From: Acytostelium subglobosum LB1
Lineage: Eukaryota; Evosea; Eumycetozoa; Acytosteliales; Acytosteliaceae
NCBI RefSeq assembly: GCF_000787575.1
Contig: NW_012236530.1
Coordinates: forward strand, 1,246,734-1,310,733
DNA: 64,000 bases
Direction of reading: 5' to 3'
Below the pieces are notes generated by a model. The model did no database searches. It worked only from the letters and a program-made list of their open reading frames with translations, and had not been told where the DNA came from. Position 1 is the stretch's first letter. Each line of letters opens with the position of its first letter. Shown here piece after piece: positions 1 to 11,890 of the stretch. A program made the position numbers and the translations under genes.

Positions 1-3000
1 CCATGCGAAGCGGAAGTCGAATGGCTTCTGGATGAGGTCGGGGAAGTAGAACAACAGGAACACAGTGTATATCACTGTCAAGATGACCTGCAGTATGTAC
101 TTGGCAATCACTGATCGATATAGGTATATGATCCTGTCGAGTATGATCAGAGAGAATTGGATCAGAAGTATTGCGATGAATTGTCTTGGAATAACGTTCT
201 GTGCCAGGAACTGAGTGATGTCTGACGATGGGATGGCGGTGAAGTTCTGTGGGAAGATGACCAGGAACACCAGACAGAAGAAGTCTGTGAACAGAATCGG
301 GAGGTAGTAGTCGCGTCCAGTCTTCTCTGATACGTCCACCACGTTGTGGAAGTAGTTGCGTATGAAGTTGAGTACTTGTGACGAGTTGTCTTGGACTGTT
401 TGTTTGTGAAGTGCGTCTGCCGAGTCGACCATATGATCATGGGTATCAGGCGGGGACTGGGCTTCTAAGTCGCCATCGTCATTGTTGTCATCGTCGTCGT
501 CATCTGCAATGTCGACCACTTCATGGTCAACCTCTTGTTCCTCATCATCAACGTCAAGAAGTGGTTGAGTGTCAGGGATGGTCCTGGCCTGTGTGGTGGT
601 TGGTACCAATGCATCCACATTGTTGTTGTTGTTGTTTGGATCAACGTTGGAAGATGATGAGGCACCTTGGTCATGGTCATGATCCTGCATCATATGTTGA
701 TCGCCAGTGGTGTCCAATGAGGTAGTGACAATGGTGGACGATGATTGTTCAACTTGTAGGATACTCTTCTCATCAAAGATCCAAAGTCCCTTGGATCGGT
801 ATACATGGCGATGCCAGAGACAGGCGAGGAATACTGCCAAGTCCCAGAAGGCACCGGCCAAGAATGGTCCTTGGATGTCGTTGATGCCAATGAGGTAGGG
901 CGCAGAGAGGTATCGCTTCTCCAATTGATCGTTGTAGTTGATCGAGTCCCAACATGTGTCAAACGATGCGTAGTAGTAGCCATCGACGCCGCTGACCACA
1001 CAGAAGAAGCCAATGTTGAATATGTACTTGAGGAATATGATCAGACTGCTGTAGCCGATGAGGAAACCCCAGAAGGATTTGGAAGGCTTGGGGCTCTCAA
1101 AGAGGCGGCCGTACAGTAGCACCGAGTAGACGTACACCAGCGACACGACATTGGCGTAGAACACCGAGTTGGCCAGACAACACATGAATGCGATCCACTT
1201 GGACTCGTCACGGGCCATGCGACTAAGTCCACGAACAATACGCTTGAACACATCGTCACGCTTGATGCTGGGGTCACCTGCCAAAGATGGTTCAGTTGAT
1301 GATGAGGAAGAGGATGATGAGCCAGGGTCATCGCCCTTGTTCTCCGCCACCTCTTGACCCTGGTCCAGTTGACTGATTGATCGCTGCAGTGCCTCTGGTG
1401 CAAAGTATGTGCTGTTGCGTGGATAGGACACTGTGCCACTGATGATCGCGTCATGGTTCTCTGGCAGAGGATCCAACCAATCCAATATACTATTGAAGAA
1501 CGCCTTGATCTTCTCTCCAACACTCGTTGACTTAATCACCTCTTCTTGTTGTTGTTGTGGTTGTTGTTGCTGCTCATCATGTTGTTGTGAAGTTGACGAC
1601 GTTGACGTGGTTAGGGCAGTGACGATTGTGATTGGTTCTTGAGTTGGGCTTTGGTTGGGGCTGAGGCCGAGGCTTGGACTGGTACTGAGACCTGGGCTTG
1701 GAGGACGAGGTACCTCTCCATGGATGTTGGAGGTCGTGGAGAGCTGACCTGAGGGATAGGAGAGCGTGGCCGAAGACTCGGAATAGAGTGATGACTGTCT
1801 TTTTTGGAAGTTACTGTTGCTCTTGAGGTTTTGGAGTCGTTGACGACGTTGCATGATGATTGATTGAACTGAGCTGAGTTGGGAAAGACGAGTCTCACGT
1901 CGATTCTTATAAAAGTCCACGGCGATCTTCATGGCATCCAATCGATTCGACTCCAAATGCTGGGTCATCGTCTCAAAGTCGTGCGATTGGTACACCATCT
2001 TCTGGTAGGCCAGCAGCACCATGATGATCACGTCGCTGATTGTCTTGGACACGGTGTTGATGCTCGTGTAGCTGAGCACGATGAAGCCCAGCAGGTCTGC
2101 CAGACGGTTGGTCGCCACATTGTCCGTGCCAAACAGCACAAAGATGAACTGGAACAGGATCTGAAGCACCAGTACGCACCAGTTGTACACCTGCATCGCT
2201 TGCCAGAGCTGGCTCCAGCGGTCGTCGTGTCCACTGTACAGCGCGTAGATCGAGAAGAACACGTAGCCGCTCGAGATGATGTCGCATTGTGCTGTGCCCG
2301 CGATGAACATGGTGACCAGCGTCACCTGCGACGAGTATCGCACGATGATGTACCTCAACTCGGCATTCCATCGTCGCGGCTCGAGGGTGAAGTCGCTGTC
2401 GTCTACCTTGAGGAAGTTGCGAGGGTATATGAGTCGTGGGTCTGCGGGTGTGCGTATGCTGTCCTGGCGCAGGAGTAGCATGGAGAAGAAGAGCACGGAG
2501 AAGTCCAGGATGAGGATGTATACGCTGGGCGCGGTGAGCACGAGCAGGTTGTTGAGCAGGGCGTTGGAGAGGTTCCAAGGGTGGGGGTCGTTCGTGGGGA
2601 TGCCCAGGAAGAAGACGTACTGGACCAGGATAATGGGCACCATGAATGCGGTTAGGTAGAACAGTCGGTGCATCTTGTCATCGTGGATGTAGAGTCCTGT
2701 GCCAATGACTGCGAGGTATACCAATCCAACGATGTTGACGCGCCAACTCAAGGCAAAGGCCATCACAACAAACACGATCTCGACGCCATAAAGTTGATAG
2801 AAGTGCGTGAGGTACCAGTAAAGTCTGTTGCTGTTCTTCTTGACGGGCGCGGGCTTGGCCGCAAGGACATCATCATTATCATTGTCCAACATTCTCTCTT
2901 GATACTTGATGAGTGGGGATTCTTCATCATTGAGGGCGGCCTCGGCCTCAGCCTCAGCTTCAGCCTCGGACTTGGGCTTCTTGTTGGACTTGTTCCACCA

Positions 3001-6000
3001 GAATGCAAATTGTTGGATAGAGATGATGAGTATGATCGTGAGATTGAGGTTGACGGCATCCCATGTCGATTGATCTGATGTGGGCATGCCCAGCCAGCGC
3101 ATGAGCACCTCGTGGCCAATCACACCGGCGGCCTCTGGGAACAAAAAGGCCATTTGGAGCAAGACGATGGCCTGTGAGTAGATCAACAGGTAGAAGCCAA
3201 TGCGGTAGGTGCCCTTCTTGAAGGTCATCGAGATGAGCACCATCACGAGATAGATCGAGTTGAAGAAGGTGGGTGGCGAGATTGATATCAGGAACACGGC
3301 CCATAGCACCAGCTTGCAGCCGTGCACATAGGTGAAGCGGCCTATGCGGTACAACATCATCTGGAAACGCGGGTAATGTTTCATGTGATGCTCGACAGAG
3401 TAGCGCGGGTCCTTGTTGTCCAGGTGGCCATCAAAGAAGCAGTTGAGTTGGAACACGCACACCACGAGTATGGCCACATTGCCAAAGAGCACGAGGAAGT
3501 AGTCTGACGAGTACACGGTCAGGCCAATGTCGTCCAGTGTGATGTACTTGTTCGTGGGGAAGATGCGCTGCAGCCAAGTGTTGACGGGCGTGAACTGGTA
3601 GACGTAGCGCGCGACCAGGATCACGGCCTGGGTGATCACGATGATGAGCCAGAAGCGACGAATGTGCACCGTGCCGTTGGACGACAGGTAGTGCACTGTG
3701 AGACACGTGAACACCGTGGCCATGTACACCATTGAGATGAACGATATCTTGCTGAATGATGCCACCAGCACGATCACCAGGTAGCAGAATGGCAGCGCGT
3801 ACTTGTGCGTGGCGCTGTACAGCATGGCCATGATGAGCTTGACCGCCTTGGGCAGGTCGCGCTGTTGTCGCGCTAAATGGTCCTCGTCGAGGGCGCCCGA
3901 GCCAGCCTGGAAGAGGCCCGAGTGGAAGGTGACGAAGCGACTGAGGTTCCATTGTATGAGCGAGAACGTGACGATGACGACCTGCCAGATCATGCCGAAC
4001 CAGACGGCCTGGCCACGCTGCTTCTCAAAGTGCACGAGGCCGATCATCTCGGTCGTGGCGTCCTCAAGCGAGTCGGTCGGCTGGATCTGCCAGGCGTACA
4101 GCAGCACGACCACGGCCTGCGCGTACACCACGAGCAGGATCCAGAAGCGCGAGGCTAGATACTCGCTGATCACAAACAAGATGAAGAACACCATGTATCC
4201 GGCGTTGAGCAGTGTGATCGAGGTGAGGCCGCAGAAGAAGAGGCCGGCCAGCGCCAGGCGGTATGATTGCTCGATGATAGTCATGGAGAAGATGGCAAAC
4301 ACGGTGTTGGTGGTGTGTCGCACGCTCTGTATCGTGTCCTTGTGATTCTCGTAGAATGATCGCCAGAAGTTGGACCAATTGTCGGCCAGCAATGAGGTCT
4401 GTGCGCGGTAGTATGAAAAGTCCACGGATGATGGCGAAGGGGACATCCTGCCCGTGACACTACCTCCACTGCCAGGCAGTTGGAATGTGATTGTCTTCTT
4501 GGCGGGAGGGATTGGACCCTTGACCCCGCCAGTGCCAGTAGTGGGCGTGGGGTTCAACATCCTGTGCTGTCTCTGCTTCAATGTGCTTGGTCGGACAAGT
4601 GGCTCGCCCGAAACTTTGTCAGAGTCGAGTGGCACATGTTGTTGTTGTTGCTCGGATGCACTGATATCGATCAGAACAGGTTGATCAACCTCGACCTTCT
4701 TTGGGGCTGGTGGGTTGAAGTCGCTGAGCTTGAGGCCAGCAGTGATCGCGCTGTAATAACAATAAAGTCCAAAGGTGAAAGCCACGATCATCTGTGTTCC
4801 AACATACAGCCATATCCTTGTAGTTGGCCAAATGAAGAATCCAACAAGTTCCGAAGTTGATGACTATATTTGGAAATGATTGATCGTGTGAGTCATTGGA
4901 ATAGTTCCAGTGATGGTCCATAACATAACATACCTGCTCCCATGATTGCAATGGGATGTTGAAGAGGAACTGAAGGACGATGAATATGAGTAGGTAGGCA
5001 TGTGTTAGACGCGCCAGGAGTTTGAATAGTGCCAAGGGGACAACGGTCGACACCAGTCCAATGGTGAGCAGAATGATTGTGTAGATACTTGGCTGTAGGA
5101 ATAGACATAGTACCATTATCTCTGCACAACATATCGTCCAACCATATGTTGAGAACAAAAGAGATATATGAGTAAGTCTGCTTAGACCTGTTGTCGCGCT
5201 ATTGTTGGCACTTGTAATCTTGTCCCTCTTCTTTTGTTTGGACTGCTGGCTCTTGTAATGCTCGATAGTCAAGTTATATAATACTTGTTGTCTAAGTATC
5301 AAACAACTCTAAAGTTATTGATTGATTGATTGATTGAATGATCGAGTAATTGAACGAGGGTTAGTGAGTGGCGATGAGAGCGGCAAGGGAGTGCCCAAGG
5401 GTGATGATTACATACTGATATAAAGAGGAAGAGTATAGAGACGTATCCAACGATGATTGGCCATATTGAGACATCCCATTGATGGTAGTTTCGAACGCCA
5501 AACCAGTCGGATAGGTTGGCGCCATATCGTTTGTCCATTATTGGCAGCTGGAACAAATATATAAACAGTAGCTGCAATGATGATATACCAATAAGCAATG
5601 GATATAGTCTATGTTTGATTGATTGAATGGAATGTTAGTGTGTGTCGCAGCTTGAGTGGATCATGTCCATCGTGTGGCCGCATAAAAATTTATGCGGCCA
5701 CACTGGCGGAAGTTTGTTACCGCTCCAGACGCTCAACGGTGAGATGAGCTGAACTTACTTGGTCATTAGACTATGCAAAGTGATTTGTAATGAGAGACAA
5801 AGAGTTAGACCAACGACAACAATGAAGTAGCATGCATTGATGACCGAGGGATAGGAGATGGCAGACAGAACCAACATGACAAAGGCAAAGTGAGTGAGAG
5901 TGATCGATGGTGGACTGTTATAATATATTGGCTCCTTGCGTCTCTTGTGTAATGCTACATGCAATGGAGGATCTGCGTTAATGTTGAGACGAGGGTTAAC

Positions 6001-6624
6001 TAACTCAACGTCCCTCTTTGGTTAATGATGGTCGCGCGCGAGCCCTGACCCCAATCCACTGCATTGCATGTTGCTAACTTACATCTCTTGAGTGATCCAT
6101 GTTGTGGCACAATGTCGATTGAGCTGTGGTCATCATCATCACTTTGACCAAAGACCATGTGACGCGTCCAGAATGTGGCCGAGAGTGATGAGATTGTTGC
6201 CACGATGATGTCGGGCAACACATTGATGAGTCCTTGTAGGAATGATGTATACTTGAAGAATCCAAGTTGTTGAATCGTTTCGCTAGTCTCCATTGATGGC
6301 ACTGAGTTGGCCAACACAATAGTGATCACACTACCCAATGCCAATCCAGTTGTGATCCATGGTAGTATTGATGATATAATATCTTTTAAAGTGATTGATT
6401 GATAGTGAGTGAGAGTGGGTTAGTGATTGGAATGATTCCATTATTGATTGATTGATAGAATGAGTGATGAACTTACTATGTTTACGTAACAATCGATGAG
6501 GTAATAATAATAATGATAGTATGAATACTAGGAAGTATCCATAAGATATTACACTAGCTCTAATTGTACTGCCTGCGAGCAATGCAAAGGGATACAGGAC
6601 AGATACCAATATATAGGGTATCAT
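1..6624 (-). CDS. Piezo mechanosensitive cation channel (C-terminus beyond window)
   Basis: Piezo channels are very large plasma-membrane proteins that open under membrane tension. In D. discoideum the homologue is reported to steer cells to bleb-based migration under compression. Six exons read on the minus strand: 6624-6477, 6382-6083, 5972-5759, 5608-5416, 5308-4934 and 4863-1. All joins are in phase, giving 2031 codons before the window edge. The N-terminus (MIPYILVSVLYPFALLAG...) resembles the start of animal Piezo. Many hydrophobic helices follow in groups of four, as expected for the blade repeats. Low-complexity loops occur near 1.3-1.9 kb (Ser/Gln) and 0.45-0.7 kb (acidic Asp/Glu/Asn). 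The pore module and C-terminal extracellular domain, which define the family, lie outside the window. The last exon is at least 4.86 kb without an intron, while the N-terminal 1.2 kb carries five. Family call is strong; exact exon ends are inferred. Confidence 0.88.
5672..5703. repeat. 15-bp perfect inverted repeat inside Piezo intron 3
   Basis: GTGTGGCCGCATAAA (5672-5686) is followed by AA and then its exact reverse complement (5689-5703). The arms are GC-rich (GGCCGC core) within an otherwise AT-rich intron (5609-5758). It would form a strong hairpin in either strand. Function unknown. Confidence 0.9.
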
Positions 6625-6968
6625 GATTGACTGTCTTTACTCCTGCTCTGTAATGTTCTGTTCTGTAGGCCTACAACAAGTTAACTAAACATATAATAAT
6701 TGATTGATTGATTGAATGAATGAATGAATGAATGAATGAATGGTGGAACACTCCGTTGCATTGTTGAGCCCCACACACCAACAAACACACAACACACATC
6801 AATTCGTCTGATGGTCGTCAAAAATATCTTTTTTGATCATTTTGCAAAAAGTGTGGTAATCTATCTTGTCCAACCAAGACCAACACCTTTACAATAATTA
6901 TCCGACCATCAGTTGTAATGTATCATTGATTATGATTCCATTCCAGTCCTGATCAAAGTAGTCCAGGT
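6625..6968. other. Intergenic, Piezo 5' side / FNIP gene 3' side
   Basis: This 344-nt stretch holds the presumed Piezo promoter and leader and the 3' end of the upstream FNIP gene. A (TGAA)n microsatellite lies at about 6714-6743. I see no coding potential. Confidence 0.6.
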
Positions 6969-8705
6969 TTATTCTGATCGCCTGTCATAATGATCACTAA
7001 TGTAGGATTGAATATCGATCATTTGGTTTGAAAGTCCAAAGAATTCACGCATTTTGAAGAACTTGAACTTGGTACCTCGCACACATATTGCCAGGTCTGT
7101 GGCGCGGTTCAGGAATCGCATGTGATGAACGATCGTCTGTCCATCAGCGCCAGCGACATGATGGAATAGACTGAATGTCTCGACACTTGTAAATAGATTG
7201 ATCAATGTCAACATGTGATGTTTGAGTTCAGTCCATGATGTACCATCACAACATCTAACATCCAGATGTCTGAGTGATAGACTCTTTAGAGTGCCAACAC
7301 CAAGGCTACTCGCCACACTGATCAATGGTTTTTTGGAGAATGGACTGTGATCATCCTCGATGAATGCTACGCTCTCCAACGCAAGGTCTTTGCAAAGCAA
7401 ATGCATTTGATGCGCTGGATGTTGAAGACATAGTCGCGTGATACTTGATGGGAGGTCAACATCCTCGCTCGCCTGGTTGAATCGCGGGCCAAGTCGTAAC
7501 TTTGTCAAACCGACTGGAAGACGACCTTTGCACAAAGGTCGATTGAACAGTGTACCAAAGGTGAGAGAGGTCAGACCAGCGGGCAGATTAAAGATTAGTG
7601 GCTTGTCAAAGTGCATGCCAAACTTGAGTTTTGTAAGTGAGGCGGGGAGGAAGCTGCGCTCAATCGTCTGCTCAAACAGGTGGTCAAAGTGGAGATGTGT
7701 GATGGTTGATGGCAGTGTGCCCGGAGGGATGTAGTCATACTGATGGCTGTGTGACATGGTGAGAGACTGCAGCCCAAAGGGTAGTATGCTCCGTCGCTCA
7801 CTGTCCAGGACATTGGGCACATTCTCCAGTTTGACCAGGGATGGAGGTAGTGTGCCGGTGACAAGCACACGACCATTGTATGCTCTTGCGAATGATAACT
7901 TTGTGATTGATTGAGGTAGTGTCGACAAGTCAATCGTGTGTGTATATCCAACGCCCAGTTCTAGAGTTGTTAATGAGTATGGAATGGTACCAGACTCCAA
8001 TTTATGATTGAACCTTTGACCAAAGATCAGGTTGGTCAATGAGTTTGGGAGTGAGCTGTGCGTGATCAAAGAGTTGAAGCATGCTCCAAACATTAGAGTC
8101 TTTAGGCCCGATGGCAGGACACACTGTTCAGCAACAACAATCTGTTGATTGAATTCATGGCCAAAGGTGAGGCTTGTGAGTGTTGCGGGCAGATGTCCAG
8201 ACTCAATCAATTGATTGAATGAATCACCAAATGTTAGGCATTCCAATGTTGTTGGGAGTACATCACATGTCAATGAATGATTGAAGTGATGTCCTAACCT
8301 CAATGTCTTGATGTGACTCGGTAGCCTTGACAACTTATTGTTGAACACACCACATAGATACAAGCTTGTGAGTGATGTTGGGACTATTGTTGATGTTGTT
8401 TGATGTTGAGGCAAGTATGGAGTAGTCAATTGAGTTAAAGAAGGTGGCAACACAAACTGATCATGATCTTGTGCTTGATCATCGATTGTTAACATTGTCA
8501 AAGAGTCAAACCATGGTGGTATCGTTGTCGTTGTTGATCCAAAGTTCCAATGATAACCAAGTTTGATCATAACTAGCCTGTTCAAATGTTTACACGTCAG
8601 ACTTAGACAGATGAGGTCCATGTTTGCCCATGTCTCCAACTCTCTCAATATTTGATTGATCACAATCACTGGTAAACAATTATATTTGGTTGTGATCTCA
8701 TTCAT
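6969..8705 (-). CDS. FNIP-repeat protein with F-box-like N-terminus, 578 aa
   Basis: This is a single-exon gene. FNIP repeats are about 22-residue leucine-rich-like units known mostly from dictyostelids and giant viruses; their molecular role is largely unknown. About 14-15 units run through residues 80-430, with the pattern LP.(S/T)L..L.FG..FNQ.(I/L)..G visible again and again (for example the unit around LPATLTSLTFGHEFNQ). The first 50 residues, with hydrophobic VIVINQILREL followed by ICLSLTCKHLN, look like a degenerate F-box. That would make it a candidate substrate receptor of an SCF ubiquitin ligase (inference). The C-terminal 130 residues lack repeats. It lies alone, 25 kb from the other FNIP genes in this window, but on the same strand. 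The start is the first ATG after a TATA-rich leader. Confidence 0.88.
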   Translation of the reverse strand: MNEITTKYNCLPVIVINQILRELETWANMDLICLSLTCKHLNRLVMIKLGYHWNFGSTTTTIPPWFDSLTMLTIDDQAQDHDQFVLPPSLTQLTTPYLPQHQTTSTIVPTSLTSLYLCGVFNNKLSRLPSHIKTLRLGHHFNHSLTCDVLPTTLECLTFGDSFNQLIESGHLPATLTSLTFGHEFNQQIVVAEQCVLPSGLKTLMFGACFNSLITHSSLPNSLTNLIFGQRFNHKLESGTIPYSLTTLELGVGYTHTIDLSTLPQSITKLSFARAYNGRVLVTGTLPPSLVKLENVPNVLDSERRSILPFGLQSLTMSHSHQYDYIPPGTLPSTITHLHFDHLFEQTIERSFLPASLTKLKFGMHFDKPLIFNLPAGLTSLTFGTLFNRPLCKGRLPVGLTKLRLGPRFNQASEDVDLPSSITRLCLQHPAHQMHLLCKDLALESVAFIEDDHSPFSKKPLISVASSLGVGTLKSLSLRHLDVRCCDGTSWTELKHHMLTLINLFTSVETFSLFHHVAGADGQTIVHHMRFLNRATDLAICVRGTKFKFFKMREFFGLSNQMIDIQSYISDHYDRRSE

Positions 8706-9478
8706 GAATTATTATTATCTATTTGTATATTTGTTGGAACTTGCCAAATGTGATTATGAAATAAGTGAGATCAAAGTTTGACCAAACATTCAAATCTGAA
8801 TGTGAATGGGTTTATGGAATGATTCCAATCACTCACATAACCAATCAATCAATCAATCAATATACTCATGTCCTCAACAAGACATCTTCGTGCTCATTCA
8901 TTCAAGAACTTCTGGTATTGGTAGGTGGGATCATTCCAAACACTTTGATGGACTCATCAGAGGTAGTACCTCATTTCAGTCAATCTTGATTATATATAAC
9001 CATTATTTGTAATATTTTGTGAGTAGTATTAAGTTGTAATGTTGTAAGTTGGGAAACCTCCAATAAAGGTTCAAACGAAACAATCGTTTTGGATTGATTG
9101 AGTGGTCCAATTTGAGGTCCACCTTTGCTTTATTTTTAATTTAATTTATTTTTGGATGTGAGATGTGCGTTGTGTTTGTTTTTGGGGGTTCTCGTGAATC
9201 AATAAAAACACCCGAGTCCTCCCTAATGGGAGTCAGGTGACCTGACACGGCGGGCTTTTTCTTTTGGTTGGGAACCTGAGTCAAGACTACACCGACCCTT
9301 TCTGCTTTCTCGTCATTTCATTCAATCAGACAACTTTGTAATATACACGTGCAGGTGGCCACATCAACTCAACATCACATCACAATACAGTACAATATAC
9401 ATCACATTCAATCAAAGTCTGATCAAAAGAATCAATCATACACAGATATATATAAATACACATTAGATACACACAAGA
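8706..9478. other. Intergenic, divergent FNIP / SPX genes
   Basis: This 773-nt stretch has no convincing gene. It contains one copy of the recurring palindrome (TGGAATGATTCCA, 8815-8827), an AATAAA at about 9062, and a compact GC-rich set of dyads at 9211-9265 listed separately. Short frames at 8765-9012 are low-complexity and start in different frames, so they are not called. Confidence 0.6.
9211..9265 (+). ncRNA. Candidate small structured RNA with T-rich end
   Basis: Three nested complementary segments are visible. CCCG (9211-9214) pairs with CGGG (9251-9254). Inside lie CTCCC-TAAT-GGGAG (9219-9232) and GTCAGG-TGA-CCTGAC (9232-9246), which share one G. A TTTTTCTTTT run (9256-9265) follows at once and could serve as a Pol III stop. 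The block is much more GC-rich than its surroundings. It does not show the CCTTACAGCAA motif I associate with dictyostelid class I RNAs, and it is not a tRNA. Whether it is transcribed is unknown. Confidence 0.3.
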
Positions 9479-10304
9479 ATGAAGTATGGAAAGTACATTA
9501 AGAATAATATGCTCGATGAATGGGGCGTACATTATGTGGATTATAAAGAATTGAAGCGTATTCTGATGGATCTGTGTGATGAGAAGACACCGGCAACACC
9601 ATCACAGCGCACTGATAGGAATTCAACCTTCCTTCGTTCACTCTGGAAGCAATTCCAAAAGATAGACAAGTTCGTCACTGAGACCGAACGTGAGATATCA
9701 TCAAAGATACAATATCTGGAACAAGTATGATCATTCATTCAACCACTCTCATCATTCAATCAATCACTCACACACTCATTCAATCAATCAATCAAACATA
9801 TACATAGACATCAGATGCAACAGCTATAGTATTCACAATGAAGGAGTTGGACAGATTGATATCATTTGTTGAACTGAATCAAGAAGGTATTAGAAAGATA
9901 CTAAAGAAATATGATAAGAAGGCCACTACAACCATTGGCTACGAGTACTTTACAAACATGGTCAAGCCACACTTCCAATCAAAGCTCTCAATGTTGGTCC
10001 ATTACAACAAATGTCTATTGGTATGTCACTTATCATCATCCTCCGTTCAATCATTCAATCATTCAATCAATTGTCTAACCTTTGCTCACTCATACTCAAT
10101 CAATCAATCAATCACTTTCCAGAAAACATATTCATCACAGTTTGGAGATCCAGCTGATATATCAAACTCTGGCGATCAATCAGAGAGTGTATTCTCGGTA
10201 TGTCCATTCAGTCAATCAATCAATCATTCAATCATACTGACTCAATCAATCAATCACCCACCAACCCATAATTTAATAATTTCCAGCTGGCGTTTGATCA
10301 ATAA
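9479..10304 (+). CDS. SPX-domain-only protein, 183 aa
   Basis: SPX domains bind inositol pyrophosphates and report cellular phosphate status. Four exons (9479-9724, 9808-10020, 10123-10197, 10287-10304) join in phase 0. The start MKYGKYIKNNMLDEWGVHYV matches the usual SPX N-terminal helix, and the block QEGIRKILKKYDK (about residue 105) is the conserved lysine-rich segment that contacts the inositol phosphate. The reading ends five codons into the last exon (LAFDQ, then TAA), followed by a poly(A)-like ATAAAATAAA. No EXS, VTC, transporter or RING part follows, so this resembles plant stand-alone SPX regulators rather than XPR1 or VTC. Partner and role are inference. It converges with the next, minus-strand gene. 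Confidence 0.85.
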
Positions 10305-10426
10305 AATAAAGTAATTTTTTAATAATATATATATTAGGGGAGGAATGAATAGATCTTGTTTTATTTATATATTTCTACTAGATCATAAATAATAGGGGAT
10401 ATCTTTGGAATAGTTCCAAAGGGGAA
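10305..10426. other. Convergent 3' ends with palindrome
   Basis: This is the short spacer between two converging genes. CTTTGGAA-TAG-TTCCAAAG (10403-10421) is a longer-armed copy of the recurring GGAA..TTCC palindrome. Confidence 0.6.
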
Positions 10427-11890
10427 TTACTTGAAGAAGAACTTTTGTCTTTGTATCTTCTTGTAGCGTCTAAGGGCAACGATCACTAGGACAGCACATA
10501 TGATGAATACTCCACATCCAACCAATGGCCATATGATGAATGGTTTGTATAATGATGAATCAGTATGTTCAACTCCATTATTGATTTGATCAATCGAACT
10601 ATTCTCTGATGTAGATACATCAGTTGTTGCTGATTGAGTTGTAGTTGGTGTTGTAGTAGAAGAAGTAGTAGAGGTAGTACTTATATCAGTAGTAGATGTA
10701 GTGCCAGAGGTTGTCGATGTCGTGGATGTGGTTGCTTCTTCTGTGGTCGAGCTGGTAGTGGAAGTTGTGGAGGTTGTGGAGGTCGAGGTCGAGGTCGAGG
10801 TCGAAGTAGTCGACGTGGAAGTGGAAGTTGTTGAGGTGGAAGTTGAGGTAGTTGGAGGTGGTGGATTGGTATGATTGTATGTGGCAACAGTGTTGTAACC
10901 ATCAATGTTGAGACGTACAGTACATGTACCATTTGGAACGAATTCTGAAATGTTACATCTGATGAAACTTGAAGTAATATTCAATACATTACATGTCTTA
11001 TCACAAACTGATACAGAATGAGTAGTCTGATCACCAAATGTTCCATTGATCACTGTGACTCCCTCTTCATTATCTTCAACCTTTGTTATAATTGGGTATA
11101 CTATGGCCATGATTGATTAATATAATGATTGATTAAATGATATTGATGTACTTACATCTTGTGAATTGGGCCAAGGTATTGGATACTGAAGAGTTGGTGT
11201 TGGACACTTGGATGGGGTATACGCCGGTGGCCACATCGGATTGTGTGACGGTACATTGGATGTCAGTCTCATTGACAACACCATTGATTGTACATTCAAC
11301 AGGTGTATCAACAGTCATGTTTACAAACACCTTTGTCGTCAATGCCTTATTGAATTGACCCTTTATAACTGCCTTTATAGAGTTTACCATCTGAATATAT
11401 TCCACTGAGTCCAATTAATAATACCCTGGTATCTAAATAGATGGGGTCGGGGGAAGAGTTAGGGTTGGGGTTGGGACAGGGGCTGGAATGATTCCAGCCC
11501 ATCTCACAATACAACAACTAACTTACATTGGAAGTAATCGAATGATGTTGAGTTTGATACACCTTCAAAGTCAACAGTTATTGTGTGGACGGAGGCTTCG
11601 TCAAAGGGTGAGGTGTTGGAGGGAAGGGAGCAGTTTAGGGATGAGTCTGTGAGCTTGACTGTTGTACATTTGATTGGTGTTGAACCACTTGAATCAACAG
11701 TGACATTATATTCCAAAGTATCATTGAATACACCAGTTATTGTTATAAATATTAACTTATTATTATTCTCCACTAATGTTTGAGCATCAGCCTTTTCCAG
11801 TGGTATATTCGAAGGTGGCTCAGCAAGAGCACCATTTTTAATAATTGCAAGTGTTGCAATAATAAGTATGATCAATTTATAAATAGACAT
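10427..11890 (-). CDS. TIG-like cell-surface glycoprotein with Ser/Thr stalk, 428 aa
   Basis: Three exons: 11890-11527, 11404-11156 and 11100-10427, all in phase. The first 23 residues (MSIYKLIILIIATLAIIKNG) are a signal peptide. Three beta-rich segments of 75-90 residues follow, each with many N-glycosylation sites and paired cysteines, in the style of IPT/TIG domains of dictyostelid adhesion proteins; the match is weak. A stalk of about 85 residues made of Thr/Ser with scattered Pro and Glu precedes one membrane helix (FIIWPLVGCGVFIICAVLVIVAL) and a short basic tail ending KFFFK. It is therefore a type I surface protein with a rigid glycosylated stalk, plausibly adhesive or recognitive (inference). 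The intron between exons 1 and 2 carries G-runs also found in the larger TIG gene at 20-22 kb. Confidence 0.72.
11443..11482 (+). other. G-rich run with quadruplex potential in TIG-like gene intron 1
   Basis: Six runs of three to five Gs (11443-46, 11449-53, 11462-64, 11467-70, 11473-75, 11479-82) lie within 40 nt of the intron 11405-11526. They are on the plus strand, so the transcript is C-rich. A similar block is in an intron of the paralogous gene (21371-21396). Confidence 0.7.
11480..11500. repeat. 10-bp inverted repeat GGGCTGGAAT-G-ATTCCAGCCC
   Basis: Perfect arms surround one central base, within the same intron as the G-rich block. The centre is the recurring TGGAAT-G-ATTCCA palindrome. 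Confidence 0.9.

Noticed and set aside
1879-2578. Frames of about 200 codons on both strands in the first 3 kb
   Set aside because: Shadows of the Piezo exon, which is open across the whole interval in one minus frame.
8765-9012. Two overlapping small plus-strand frames
   Set aside because: They overlap in different frames, consist of intron-like CAAT repeats, and have no homologous text.
9060-9075. GGTTCAAAC, like a tRNA B box
   Set aside because: No A box, acceptor stem or anticodon arm around it.
11454-11482. TTAGGG-like text as an interstitial telomere
   Set aside because: Only single irregular units; better described as a G-run block, and it lies in an ordinary intron.
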